A stretch of DNA of 64,000 nucleotides from Rhipicephalus microplus (GCF_043290135.1 NC_134704.1:11649001-11713000), one strand, 5' to 3'. Numbered from the stretch's first letter, positions 21,320-33,357 are shown. The notes: generated by a model not told the origin, from the letters alone. Numbers and translations: made by a program.

Positions 21320-22051
21320 GTTGCAAGTAAAAATAATGGCAGATTTTATGTACAGTGGGAATCGATGATATGCAAAGCACGAATTAGGAAGGTTGATATG
21401 TGACTTTAAAATGAATACAACGTTACGAGGTGGACGTAGCTTATCTCGTACTTGACTTCCGTGTCATGATTATCTTGTTTGGGCGTGTCATTTACCTTCT
21501 TCGTCTATTCACGCCACGTGATACAAAATTTGGTATATGTAGAGCTAGCAAAATGGCCGCTAGCGCATCATGAGCATGGTATGCTGCCATGTTGTTACAT
21601 GACAGCATCTCATGAGTACCATGTTTGCACCAGTCACATACCTTTGTCATCCATTCACTTGATGCAATACAAAATTAAGGTATATGTGAAGCTAGTAAAA
21701 CTACCGCGAGCGCACCATGAGCGTGGCGTGTAGTCATGAGTCATGACTTACATGACATGCATGTCTTGATTTCCACGGGTCTGTCACTTGTGTTCTCTGT
21801 ACAGTTGTGTTATACCATACCAGTTTTGCAACATGCTATGTGAACGAAACCACCGCAGGAGCAGCAAAACCATGAATGTAAATCATGACATTCATGAGAT
21901 AGATATCATGGTTATCATGGTGTGACTAGTCAGTTATGCCCAGCATACAGTCATGTTATGCCATAAGAATTTTGGTGACGATCTCATTATCGAAATGGCC
22001 AGGAGAGCAAAAAATTGTAGGCGGCGAGATAGATAGATAGATAGATAGATA
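21320..22051 (+). repeat. interspersed repeat of about 150-bp degenerate units with a GATA microsatellite at its right end (copy 1)
   Basis: Four degenerate tandem units near 21461, 21600, 21755 and 21905 are rich in CATGA. Each contains a form of GATACAAAATTTGGTATATG followed by GCTAGCAAAATGGCC. The right end reads GTAGGCGGC then (GATA)n at 22027-22051. The whole region matches the reverse complement of 36071-36755, including the microsatellite position. No protein is encoded; it is probably a non-autonomous element. Confidence 0.75.
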
Positions 22052-22096
22052 CGCTCAAATACGGCGAAGTTCGCTAAGAAACGCTTCGCCTTTAAA

Positions 22097-22228
<132 letters not shown>

Positions 22229-22280
22229 GAGTTGTTTTGGAATTTTTTGAGGAAATACCCCCCCTTCTTAGTTATATATT

Positions 22281-22428
22281 TTTTTAGGGGCGAAGCTCCT
22301 TATGGTGTGGCTTGGGCGTCCCTCGTATGTAACCAACAGTGGCACATACCCGAAATAGGTATAGCACATGACCTCCAAGGTGGTGCCAGTGAGAGATTTC
22401 TTCTGTGCGTTGTTTAACAATAAAAAAA
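22281..22428 (+). repeat. repeat with a TIR-like start and a block shared with 9.8 kb
   Basis: Begins TTTTTAGGGGCGAAGCTCCT, which recurs inverted with three differences at 51605-51628, as a terminal inverted repeat might. The block 22371-22421 is the inverse of 9780-9830. No transposase is present. Confidence 0.5.
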
Positions 22429-22550
22429 TAGTGCTCAATGTACATGCCAATGGCTGCTAATGGGGAATAAGAAACATGAGCATTCGGCTTTTAGTCAACG
22501 CGCACGCTGCGATCCCCATTAGCAGCCATTGGCATGTACATTGAGCACTA
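22429..22550. repeat. perfect 38-bp inverted repeat with 46-nt loop
   Basis: Arm 22429-22466 is the exact reverse complement of 22513-22550. The loop holds the TTCGGCTTTTAGTCAACGCG segment that is also seen at 9.75 kb. The right arm continues into the first unit of the 240-bp tandem duplication. Confidence 0.95.
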
Positions 22551-22971
22551 TCGAACAAGAAAGGGATGCTACATTATACTCGCTGGGTGTAACCTCCTTA
22601 GCTTTAGAAAGGTTTAGCGAGCGTTGAGCCGCAGTGCCGTGAATACAATGAACTTGTATATACCGTGAATGAACTCAAGGTGGTTAAAAATGAGAAGTAG
22701 ATACGAAGCGCAAGCCGTAAGAAAGTAAAAGCCGAATTCTCCTGTCTCTCATTTCTCATTAGCAGCCATTGGCATGTAAATTGAGCCCTATCTGACAGGG
22801 AAAGGTTGCTACGTTATACTCGCTGGGCGTAACCTCCTTGGTTTTCGAAAGGTTTAGCGAGCGTTTGGTCGCAGTGCCATGAATACAGTGAATTAGTATA
22901 TACCATGAACTCGAGGTGGTTAAAGGTGGGAAGTGGACCCAAAGCGCAGGCCGTAAGAAAGTGTGCGTGTG
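22522..22971 (+). repeat. 240-bp tandem duplication, two units
   Basis: Unit 1 (22522-22761) and unit 2 (from 22762) share GCAGCCATTGGCATGTA, TATACTCGCTGGG and AAGGTTTAGCGAGCGTT with scattered substitutions. Unit 2 is cut by the retroelement insertion at 22986. Confidence 0.85.
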
Positions 22972-22985
22972 CCACCTCTCGTTTA

Positions 22986-23323
22986 TGGATTCGCTCGCAG
23001 GATTTCAAGCTGGACGGTTGTGCCCTCGCGATCTCCGACTTCAGCGTAGCTCCCGCCGACGGTTCGCCCTCCGCGGTCTCCTGATGCCGTGTAGCTCTCG
23101 CATTGTGGTGCACCGCCCTTGGACTGCTTCGACCGGATCCCCACTTTCCTATCTCCTTCTTTTTTCCTCTCGTTGGCTGTCTTCTTCTCCTTCTATTTTC
23201 CTTCTATTCTTTTTATACCTCCCTCCCCCCACCCCTATAAGGCACTGCGCCCTGTCGCCTGAAGGCAGACAGAAATTAGGTGCCTTTTTCCTCTTTCTCA
23301 TGAACCACTAACAACAACAACAA
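22986..23323 (+). mobile_element. 5'-truncated non-LTR retroelement 3' end with (CAA)n tail
   Basis: A 338-bp insert bounded by a perfect 14-bp duplication, CCACCTCTCGTTTA (22972-22985 and 23324-23337). It has a GC-rich start, a pyrimidine-rich 3' UTR and the terminal CTAACAACAACAACAA. The architecture (short truncated 3' end, simple-repeat tail, target-site duplication) is that of target-primed reverse transcription. The tail differs from the CT tail of the 11.7-kb element, so a different family is likely. Confidence 0.8.
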
Positions 23324-23424
23324 CCACCTCTCGTTTAGTCCTTGGAATGTCCGCTGGATGGCGGTGCTTCTATATGGGGAATATATGATAAAAAGATGCG
23401 AGATGGTGGGACTTGGAGTGTTGA

Positions 23425-23575
23425 ATAGATGAACGAACGGACACACAAACAGATGCATGGATGGACGCATGAACGGATGCAGGGGCGGATGCACGAAAGA
23501 ACGCAGGGACGGGCGCACAAACAGGCGCATGGACGGTCACACAGACGGACGCATGGATGGACGAATGCTTCGCCC
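23425..23575 (+). repeat. degenerate minisatellite of about 12 bp, (A)CGGACGCATGGATGG type
   Basis: Repeated GGACGCATG, GGGCGCACAAACAGGCGCAT and similar words give spurious repeat proteins in several frames on both strands. Confidence 0.8.
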
Positions 23576-26500
23576 TACTCTCCATCATTCACTCCGTGGA
23601 TATGCTGCCATTTTTGTCTACTCTTGTTCTCTTGTTTTGACATCCTACATTCTCGAAAACAAAGGTCAGACTTTCATTTATCGGGTAGTCGAAACGTGGG
23701 AAAGTCTTAAATGCACACTTTTATCTACTGCGCTTCATACCTGCTGCTAAGCTGGTCCGGCGAGCAGCGTCTTGTTGTAATGCCTCAAGAGTTCCAGTGT
23801 GTTCAATGGAACTTGGCTAAAATGATTTAAATAATATGTATTCTAAAACAGCAAGTTGTTTTTTCCAAGGCAGAGACGGTTAATTAACCTACTTTATCAC
23901 GGGTTCACCGATCCACGTACGATGCGTACTATCCTTTTCGGTATTCGCTGCTTCAGAAGTCTGTGCCAGTGCAACACTAGCTGCTCCTGGGTACTACGTT
24001 TAATAGTAATTCATGCTTAACTATTTTGTCAACCAGTGAGTAAGAGCACCAATGGAGAGAAAATATTGGATTCGGTCAACGAGCCAAACTTGACAAACCT
24101 GTCAGTACTCTCATATCGCTTCGGAGGAACAGCGCCGGTGGAACGTAACAGCAGCTAAAGTATTAGCGGAGACGGTAGTCGTACGGTTTACCGGTAAACT
24201 TAATGACTGTTCTTAGAAATGAACACATTCGTTATTTTGCCCTTGTTGGAAAAGTACCTTAGAGGCAAGAAACATTCCGTACTTCACAATGTATACACGC
24301 TACCATGCAAAGGCTGATCGGTACAGCCAAGTTAGGAAACTACCGCCTGTATCGAAGCCTTCTAACAAGCTTTAGGCACTTTGGACACGAGCTCTTGTTT
24401 GGCTGACGTGGGACCTTTCCTCCTCACTGCCGCATGGCCTGCCTTAGTGGCGTAAACGCGCGCGGAAGAGAATCGCAAGCTACAGATACGTGGCATCGGA
24501 AGGCGAGACGGCTCATTCTTCTATTTGCTTCTTTGTTCTCGCGTTTTAGCCGTTTATGCACGGCCAGAGACAGCACAGCGTACAGGCAGAGCGAAACATG
24601 CCACTCGGCTAACTTCGATCGCAGCGTGAGCCGGGAGCGCCGAAAATTGGCAGCCTGTGCTCGCAGGCAACGTTGTCTCACGCACCTGGCGGAAGCAGGC
24701 TGTTAGCGTGACAAGCCCGAAGTGCAATACCGGGGTACGTGGCGCCAGAACTATACAAGAAATCGACAACTTCTGTTGCCTGAACGTTCCTGTATTTTCT
24801 TGCCTTTCCTAATTGTTTCCTTTTTTTCTCTGTCGTAGTTCTTTTCTCCATCACAAGAGTGCGTCGGGAACACCGTGAATTTATTCCGGGCATTCTCGAG
24901 CGCTAATGTCTCGCACTTGTTTTGGCTGCGGTTGTTGTACATTACTGTTTTTCTTTCTTCGCCGAACTGGCTTTTGTAGCACCAATGCCACGAACTTGAG
25001 TGGTGAAATGTCAATGCCAGGAGGCACTGGTTTGTTGGCTGGCATTCCCCGAGAACCAGCTTTTTCATGCGCGTACTTGTCAGGCCGAATATTTGTGGTT
25101 GACAATGTCTCCAAATGAGAAACACAACGACGACACCAAGGTGGTGCACAGAAGTCTCGGCTGAAGTGCTGAGCTAGGAAAAGTTCTACCGCCCAAAAAG
25201 AACGAAATGCTACGCTAGTAAGAAAGTTTCGGCCCCAACATCCTCAAGACAGAACGCTGCGTCTATCACTTTTGCTTTCCCATTATGCACATGACGTCCC
25301 TTATGGGGTAGTAGTTGCAGAAGGTTGCATACACTTTTAAATTCAGGGTCGCTTCGTGCACAAAGTTACGGGTGTTATTAGTTTAGTTTGTGACCGTAAA
25401 GTGCGACAGAAATTCTGTAGCTTACCCACACTGCGTGTGCTCGCTGCTGTTTTAGTTTCACGAGTGAAACAGATTTAGCTGACGCGGATGACAGAGTTCT
25501 TACCTCCTGTCAGATGTATATTGCATAGTTTCACTTTTGCAGTCGAAAAACAAAGAGCTGCGGTGAATTATGAAACAAAACTAAATGAGGCTTTGCGACA
25601 CATGCACGCCGCCGACGCATTCTCTTGCGTTCATCATTTGATGACAAAAATGCATTGAGTTCTTTTGGGCCACGCAGTGCTTTGATGACGAACTCAATTT
25701 ATACCTACCTAATATCCTTTGTTTTCCTCCCGAGTGCTAGCTCAATATCCCCCATTGCCTAAGTTCTTCCGCAAAACAAATTAATGTCTTAATATTCCAC
25801 AAACCATTAGCTACACACCATGAAATAGCCTTACTAACATTATCCCACAAGTATATCTACACTGACAGGTCATTTTCATTTCATTTCATTGCATATCCAT
25901 TTTAGTTTTACATGCATATATGTTTGCACATCAACATCCAATTGAGCCTTTTCACGCTCAATTGGAATAACCTGCGTGACAATAAATCTTCATTTTTCAA
26001 CCCTGATACATTTCATCATCAGCTCGTAGACTGTTTTCACTTCGGTATTTATTAAAAAGGCTAGACCTGTATATACCGTGTCCGTAATACGTATGTACCG
26101 TGTATTTATTGGGCATGTATCATGTATGAATGATGTATAAGGTGTTTAAATTTTTGCGTGTGATGCGTGTATATAATTTCTCTCTGATTTTTTATGCCTT
26201 TTTTATTTTGTGCGGATTGATGTCATTCTACAACCCACCTTACACAGCGTTCAACAAAAAAGGGAGGAATTTCCATAAATAAAAAAGCAAAGAAAAGAAA
26301 TATCTCTGTTGTTCATGTTTGCGTGCGAACGTGTACCATGCAGTGATTTTCTTTCGAATTTTATATGAAGTTGTGCATTGCAATGTGTGTAGACAACCAT
26401 CTTATGGAGGCAAGATGTTTTATATTAGAAAAAAAATCTGGTAGCCGTGCTTGCACTGCGTAGTGAAAAATCCGGCGTAAAGGCGTAAAGTCTGAAGTTT

Positions 26501-26744
26501 TGTTCAACAGACGGCTGACAATGTCATTTGGCACGAGATTTGGAGGATATTGTATGATAATCACACGGGTTTTGACACCTGATGGCAGTGCACGCTTGTA
26601 CCACGCAATATATTACTGTTCCAAGACAAGTTTCATTGTGACGCCTGCATACAGGGCGCGTGTATTTATAAAGCAAGCTGTGATTTTCACTTCATTTAGA
26701 AGCATAGGAAATTGTCTTCACTGTATTTTCATGCAGGCGCGCGG
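23576..26744. other. no gene recognised; CpG-rich patch at 24.43-24.75 kb
   Basis: Mostly AT-rich. The patch 24430-24750 is CpG-rich with overlapping frames on both strands and could be a regulatory or exonic island, but I see no motif, start context plus splice pair or homology to support a gene. The frames at 24751-25149 (minus) and 24906-25118 (plus) overlap each other and are unassigned. Confidence 0.5.
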
Positions 26745-26970
26745 CAATGTCATATAACGACTGCCTGCCACCTAAACGACCTGGGTTCCATTCTCACGAG
26801 GACGCTGAACTTTTGTTATTTTTTGTATTTGACTCTTTCTCAATTTTTGGTCACGAACAAGCTGAAGATCTTTCACTCACAGCCAACGATGCCTCCGGCG
26901 ACGCCGACAGCGACGCTAAAAGCAGAATAATTGTGAAACGAGCTTTTTAACACTATCGCGTTTAAAACTA
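26745..26970 (+). repeat. possible degenerate tRNA-related repeat
   Basis: Contains a B-box-like GGGTTCCATTCTCACGAGGA (about 26780) followed by a T-rich stretch, CTCCGGCGACGCCGACAGCG and CACTATCGCGTTT. I recall similar tails from tick repeats, but no second copy exists in this window to confirm it. Confidence 0.3.
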
Positions 26971-27804
26971 AGGTCATTGCTCGTGTGAACGGGATCAGCA
27001 TTTACTTTTCAGCGAATGCAAATGAAAAGTTTTGTAACCGACCTCGTATGCTGTGTTATGCGCAACTCATTGTGGCGAGCAGACGTCGCTGATCTTGAAC
27101 AGATTTTTCGGAGATACTGTCCTAGCCTCAATTTATTAAAAGTGCGAGATTTAGTGCGAGTAACTAAACTTCTGTTGCAGTAGTAGAAATTCGCAACTTA
27201 TCTGCAACTTCACAAAGACTTGGTGGGTGATAGCGGATCCCCAGGCTAGCGTCACCTGCTAATACTACTAAACATTAGAGTATGCACTAATGAAGAGCTT
27301 CACGCTGCACTTACCGTTCTGCTGCGCTGTAATGTGCATGTCGCGATTGCTTACGAAATCTCATCAGGCTGAAAGTTTTTTTTGAAAGAGTTCTAACTGT
27401 GTTTAGTTCGGCAAAGTATGGTCCTGCATTCATAACTGCTCATTTCTTACGTACATTACTTTCTATTCCTGAATGAATGACCTCTCTATGCAATTATGGG
27501 GTCTGTATCAATTAAAATGCCAGTTTACGTGTTTTGAAGTGCATTTGTCTGAATAAGATAAGGCTAGAATTGTATACAGGGCCCTTCCGTAGATTTTAAT
27601 ATTCTATTTTTTTCAGCTAGGCTTTATTTCAGTTTTCTTGGCATCACACAGACATACTACACCTTGTGGTCGTCGATAAAAGCAGAATGAAATACTGGCC
27701 CTAAATAGTAACTCACGAGAAAATCTAACAATGTACTGACAAAAGTATCTGTTCCCTTTCTGTGTTGTTCAAAGCTAGTTACAGCAGATTACTGTATCTC
27801 AAGG
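26971..27804. other. no gene recognised
   Basis: AT-rich DNA without supported features. Confidence 0.55.
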
Positions 27805-28005
27805 CGCCGTTAATGGGACCTGACAGATAATGATGCCAAAGAAAGCAAAGAGTATGTTATTTAAACTACTTGTAATGCGAATGTGAATAAAAAAATGGAT
27901 AAAAACACCGCTTTTTGCTTGCAGGGATCGAACCAGCAACCCTCGAATAACGTGTCCAGTCGAGCGCGTCAAGGTGTTGAGATAACTGTTCACGGAATAT
28001 AACCT
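27805..28005 (-). mobile_element. dispersed SINE copy related to the tRNA-like unit of the 61-64 kb satellite
   Basis: On the minus strand the head (about 28000 to 27920) reads CGTTATTCGAGGGTTGCTGG then TTCGATCCCTGC, matching CGTAATTCGAAGGTCGTAGG and TTCGATTCCTGC of the satellite tRNA-like gene. The body then reads TTTTTATCCATTT, TTATTCACATTCG, a TAAATAAC segment and TTTGGCATCATTATCTGTC. These correspond in order to TTTTTTCATCCACTT, TTATTTACATTCC, TAATAAC and CTTGGCATTACTGTCTGT after the satellite tRNA. Head and tail are therefore shared, as expected of a SINE family. It is diverged and old. Confidence 0.7.
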
Positions 28006-31000
28006 GTTGATCGATCTTCATTAACAATGCTCACACAAATTGTGATGCCTAGAGACGACTTGATTATTTGCAATTATTGTCACTTTGTTCAAATGCACCC
28101 GTATTGTTACTTGGCGGCGTCAAACATTGTAACACATCGTAATGGATAGAGCGGAATTTATGAACGTCCGTTAAGAAATTTGTTCTGCGTACTGGTCCAT
28201 ACTTAGCCGTCATACCGAATCTGAATATACCATGATCAAAAGCTGGAGGATGATTTGTGTTAGACATACCTGTCCGCTCAGAATCTTTATTGCATACTGA
28301 TTTTGTAAATCATCAGAAGTTATGATATCAATTACGCCTAATATGTACATTCATCATTTAAAAGGCACCCCGACAGATGAACGCTTGCTTGCGACATTTA
28401 TTGAAAGGCTTGTTTCAACGCGAGCGTTTCCCAAATCATTTTTAGAGTGCACATTACAAATCGGGAAACCGCGTACAGTACATAATGAAACTATATGGTT
28501 GCTTCACAAAATCAAATCCTGTTAGGATCGTGTCCACAAAAAAATGAAATAAAATAAAAACACAATAAAAATATTTCTTGCGTAAGCAGCCACGACCACT
28601 AAAGCAGGAGCATGACAGCGGAACATGAGGGGCTAGGAACAACAACCCGATTGTCTGGTGTCATCGGTGATATTATTTGCGCCCCCGCACGTCTACCATA
28701 CTCGCTCTCGTAGAACTTCACAACAGGCTTCTGTCTCGCATCATACTATAGTGGCGATCTCGCGAGGTGCTAAAAACTTGGATGAGCACTCATGCTTACT
28801 TTAAAATCAAGTTTAAAATTATAAATGCAAAGTTCGCCGCTAATAATAGGTGGGAAGTTTCCACCTACACAGGACAAACAACGCAAAAAATATCGAGGTA
28901 TTAATTTTGCGGCCAGGGGCCATTTCACTCCTTATTTTTTTCTTAAGAAATGAGCTTCGCTTCAATCGGATGGTTTCAATGTCCATCTAGTGTGGGCAAG
29001 GAATCTCTTTTGTCACGGTTAGTATTGTTGAAGAAGCACATTAGCCTTTAGTATTGGTATTTGCTACTTTATATTGAGGGTCCCGCTAAATTGAGGGATC
29101 ACACGTGAATGGCAGCTTCTTTGCACTTTTGTTCTGCTTTCCGGTGTTCTCAGCGGGGCTACTTGCAATAGCACTGAACAAGGTCCCCACGTGGTGCTCT
29201 ACCAGATTACAGGGTTGCTTCTAGTGCCGCGGAACAAAGCTGGCGACAACCTTGTACAGCACAGGTTTCTGTGGATCGGTGAAAGAGGGGGAAGTGTACC
29301 CTTTCGGGTCGTCCACTTCCTTAGGTGGCCTTCCCCAAGCTCCCCTAGCACGGGCCTCTTCGCACAGTGGGCCTTCTATTTAGCGCCGCGAAGACGCTTT
29401 GTCTTCTCCATCGTAAGCGGGCCATAGCCGTGGGCACCTCGTTTCTCACGAGAATGGCTCTGATTAATGAGAAAGCTCCGGCGTATTCTGCCGGCGCTGC
29501 AGCAACCACGGAGGCCGCAGCGGCACAGCGCGCATGCGCAAGGGGAAGGCCGTACCGTTATGGGTACAGTGTCTGCCATCGTAGGGAAAGGGGAGTGAAC
29601 GGACTTGTCTGTATATCGAGGAGTCCTTCGCCTCTTTCTCAACCCTCTACCATTCCTACACCCAGGCAGCCTCCTTGTTTAGTGGCGTGTAATTAAGGAC
29701 ACAATTTCGCAGGCCCGGGTTACGGCGTGCGCCGAAAAGCGCTCTTGTGTTTTATGGCCTTCTTTGCCGCATCCTTTCCCGGAGCGGCTATTTGCTGGCC
29801 GTTGCAGTTGTTTAGCCGAATGGCGTGCAATGTGTGCTCGCCTGGGTGCATGGCCGAGGGCTGCAATTCTTTTCCGCGAGTGATTGCAGCGCGTTGATTT
29901 GGTGCCTGTGGTCGCCTTCCCTGGCAACAGCAATGAAACAAGTTTGATCAGTCCCGACATTATTTTTTTTCCTTCCTTCTGCGCATGTATTTTGTCAGTG
30001 CCACACAGGCTTTTCTTTTTTATAGCGAGGATAAATATTAGAACAAGGTAATGCTTCCACTGGTGCGTCGATGCAACGAGACAACTTTGTTTCTTGTGCA
30101 GCACCATCCATGGTCAATGATGGCTCGGTTGTTCGCAGAATCTGGGCATGTTCAGCTGCTTGGCAAACAAAGGTTAATGTCTGTGGACTCCTTCACTACC
30201 CTGTTTGCTGTCGGAGCAGAACCGTAATGACCCTATCGATTGCGCGAGGCAATAAAAGTTTTTGTCTGGCTAATAATTTAAGTTTTACCAGCACTGAATA
30301 CACGTGAATAATTAAGGCGATGCGATGGAAAGCGTAGACGCAATAATTTCTTTTATGCTCGACGTTGTTGACTCCGTTGACTTGCGCTTTTCTTTTTCTT
30401 CTTCGCTTTCAAGCCTGTCTCGAGTTGACCTTCTGCTTCCGCTCCCATATATTGAGGCCTCTTGCGAGCTCCTCCTACACTTTTGTTTTTTGCCTGGCTT
30501 CAGCTGATTTTCTGGGAACGATATTACGCGATCTCTCTTTCGTGCTTTGGTTCCCACGGGTATCCCGTAGACAGGCGCGAGAGATACCAGGCAGGCCCCA
30601 GGGCACTTCCAAGAAGCGCGATCTCTGCTAGAATGTCTTAGTGCAAGATATCCAACATTGTACTGCGATGCTCTTATCCTTACTCTGCTCCGTGACAGCC
30701 AGTACTTAGCGCTGCGAAAATCGAGCAGAAAAGCGACAGCCAACAGAAACGAGTGTATAGTACTAAAGAACAAGGCTCAAACACGATAGAGGAGAAGACC
30801 CTGAGGGCGCCAAAGGGCCGATGGAGCCTGCTGAGCTATTCTCCGCCCGCTGCTCCGTTCGCCGCCTCCCCGATGACTTCCACAATCGGCCGAAAAGTTC
30901 GGCGCGTGACCCGAATTTTTACGTTGGTGAGATAAACAAGGGAGCGCAAAGGAAATCTTTCGTCCCAACACAACCCTTCTCGCATAGATCAAAAGACCAC

Positions 31001-31789
31001 TTTTCCTTTCGTAATCCCAAGACATCCAATGTTTTCTTTGAGCTGTTGAATTTCTTATTTTTGTTTTCATCGTTGGAATCATTCACTCACCTGAGCTGTC
31101 CTTGAGCGCATCTTGCTGTAAAACATATTTCAACTCGCGGTGGTTAATTTTTGAAAATCTGTGAAGAGTTTACAATGGTTATTGTCGGCCTGGCAGCAAA
31201 ATACAGTTTGTCCAGATGCATTTGAGCCATGTTGCTTTATAACTTTTGTTCTCGTTTACAGCCGTGCTGTGTTACTGTTTTAGGTGGTTGCGAAAAGTGA
31301 GAGGGGTGATAAATTTCTAAACGGCTATCGATCCTACTCCTTGGTGTTCCTGATGTGGCTCGTTATTTTCTGCACTTCACCTGACTGCTTATTGCTTAAT
31401 GTATTGTTTCGCAACGATGCCTTGAGTCTCATAAATTACGAAAGGCTTTGCGCTCGCATAGTATATTGGCTTTTGCTTTACATGATCTCGAAAGCTCATA
31501 TTGCTGAACTCGGTGCGTCACGTCAAAACAGCGGAGGTATTTCTTCGGGTTTTGCTGAAGCTCGAGTTATACAGTAACGGTTCTAAATTACGCTGCCTGA
31601 ACGCAAAGAAAAAGAAAAGGCAAAACACTACCTTCATATGGCTTAAAAAAAGATTGTTTCTCTGGACACGATGTTGTCGCTGAGTGGTTCTGAATGACGC
31701 TCGTAACGAAACGTTTTCTTTAGTGTTACCGAAACACTCGAGCACAAATTGCAACATACACCTTGGCATGTTCTCAAAACATGCGCGCA
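28006..31789. other. no gene recognised; CpG-rich patch at 29.2-29.9 kb
   Basis: The region 29200-29930 is GC- and CpG-rich compared with its surroundings, with overlapping frames of 73-142 codons on both strands. None carries a family motif that I recognise. A second milder patch lies near 30.80-30.93 kb. They could be promoter or first-exon islands, but no splice model is defensible by eye. Confidence 0.45.
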
Positions 31790-31804
31790 GAGGCACAACA
31801 CATG

Positions 31805-32049
31805 ATTGATATGATTAATATGTGGGGTCTAACGTCCCAAAACCACCATATGACTATGAGAGACGCCGTAATGGAGGGCTCCAGAAATTTCGACCACCTG
31901 GGGTTCTTTACCGTGCAGCCAAATCTGAGCACATGGGCCTACAACATTTCCGCCTCCATCGGAAATGCAGCCGCCGCAGAAGGGACTCGATCCCTCGACC
32001 TGCGGGTCAGCAGCCGAGTACCTTAGCCACTAGACCACCGCGGCGGGGC
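31805..32049 (-). mobile_element. tRNA-derived SINE (Ruka-like), full length, copy 3
   Basis: Complete minus-strand copy with tRNA-like head at the right end and ATTAATATG tail at the left. A 15-bp target-site duplication with one mismatch flanks it (31790-31804 and 32050-32064, GAGG(C/A)ACAACACATG). Confidence 0.93.
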
Positions 32050-32064
32050 GAGGAACAACACATG

Positions 32065-33357
32065 CGTAATAAACAGACGGACTTGTTCTGATAAGAGGCA
32101 GTGTTTCCTAAGCACAGCCATCCAGCGTTATCATTACTTTCGAGCTTCGAAAAGCGTCTGGAGCGTGAGTGTAAAAGCGGCACTAGAAAGAAAAAGAAAA
32201 AAAAAGACACTGTAATCTCTTATTACAGCCATAACACCTATCCATTTTTATTCGGCACAATTTTTCGAGCCACTTTCTGGCTCCGCGAGCTGAGCAGCAG
32301 CGGACTCCTTTCGAATGAAAGCCTAGGGTACCCGCTGCAATTTCTCTCACAATTTTTTGTCCCATCTGTGAGTGAGGCGCTTTCTGGAACGAAGTGATCA
32401 GAAGGAAGGAGCGAAAAAAGATGAAAAAAAAACTGAATTGCAGTTCCGAAGTACTAAGCTCACCTATCGAGAGCAATCGGAGGGACGGCTTCTACGGAGG
32501 CAGGTTTTCTGTTGTTGCCTCTTCTAGGCTTTACGCGATCTATCCTTTTGCTTACTATCCCGCGGCTAGCGGACGGGAGCATTTTGCTTCCAAGACGATT
32601 TCAGGCGGCCCGTTGGCCACGCGCCGCGTCATTTTATTTATCTTGAGAAAAAGATGGCGGCGTCTCTGGACGGCAGCCATAGCCGGCGTTTTGAGATTGC
32701 GCATCAGCCGTTCTCTAAACCGACGCACTCTATTGGCTTTCCTTGTACGACTGTTTTGTTTTTCCTCCCTCGCTTCCTTATGTTTGCGTTACGATAATCA
32801 TGACCGAGTAGCGAAAAGATGATCGTCATAAAAAAGCTAAGATTGGTCCTGCGAGTTTCACTCCCACTCTTGTTCTTTGGTCGTGAGGTATTCCTTGGCT
32901 ATATTGGTTTTGAATGTAAGCGTGGGGTTCAGTACTCACGACCTGGTTAGACATTTTTATGTTCTCTCACTTTTTTCTTTGCCAAACAATCTTTTTCCTC
33001 TAGTAAACCTTGTGAAAACCTCCAAATCTTTTTTTTATTTTCTCACTGCTTTCGTATGCTTAGATAAACCATCATTACACGGCCGTAGTGCACTGGCTTG
33101 CATTTGTATTTTTCACGAGAAGGACTACGGGGCAAAAAGCCAGAGTTAAAATTGTACTGACACAAAAACACTGCCCGGCTTGCGCTCAACGCGCCGTACA
33201 GTCGCAGCGAAAGCTGGGAGAACGGCCTTTCAGACGCTTGTTTCAACACATTTGACAGATTACTTGGGTACCGCTTGTTTAAACGCATTTGACGCATTAG
33301 TTGAGCAACCCCTTGTTTAAACACAATATTTGAGTAGCTGCTACAAGCACACAATCA
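32065..33357. other. no gene recognised; CpG-containing patch at 32.4-32.75 kb
   Basis: A 142-codon frame (32394-32822) overlaps the patch but has no recognisable domain. The patch contains the YY1-like site listed next. Confidence 0.45.
32651..32661 (+). promoter_or_regulatory. YY1/Pho-like motif AAGATGGCGGC
   Basis: Exact match to the extended YY1 consensus, which in animals often sits at or just downstream of transcription starts. It lies in a CpG-containing patch. A single motif match is weak evidence, and no adjoining gene is recognised. Confidence 0.25.

Noticed and set aside
23276..23750. Overlapping frames with repeated HxRMHxRT or SVHAS patterns
   Set aside because: Produced by the 12-bp minisatellite on both strands.
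24751..25149. 132-codon minus-strand frame
   Set aside because: Lys/Glu-rich end reflects a T/C-rich plus strand; overlapping frames on both strands, no motif.
29191..30107. Possible exons in the CpG-rich patch
   Set aside because: Frames of similar length on both strands, no domain, and no convincing acceptor-donor pair in a consistent frame.
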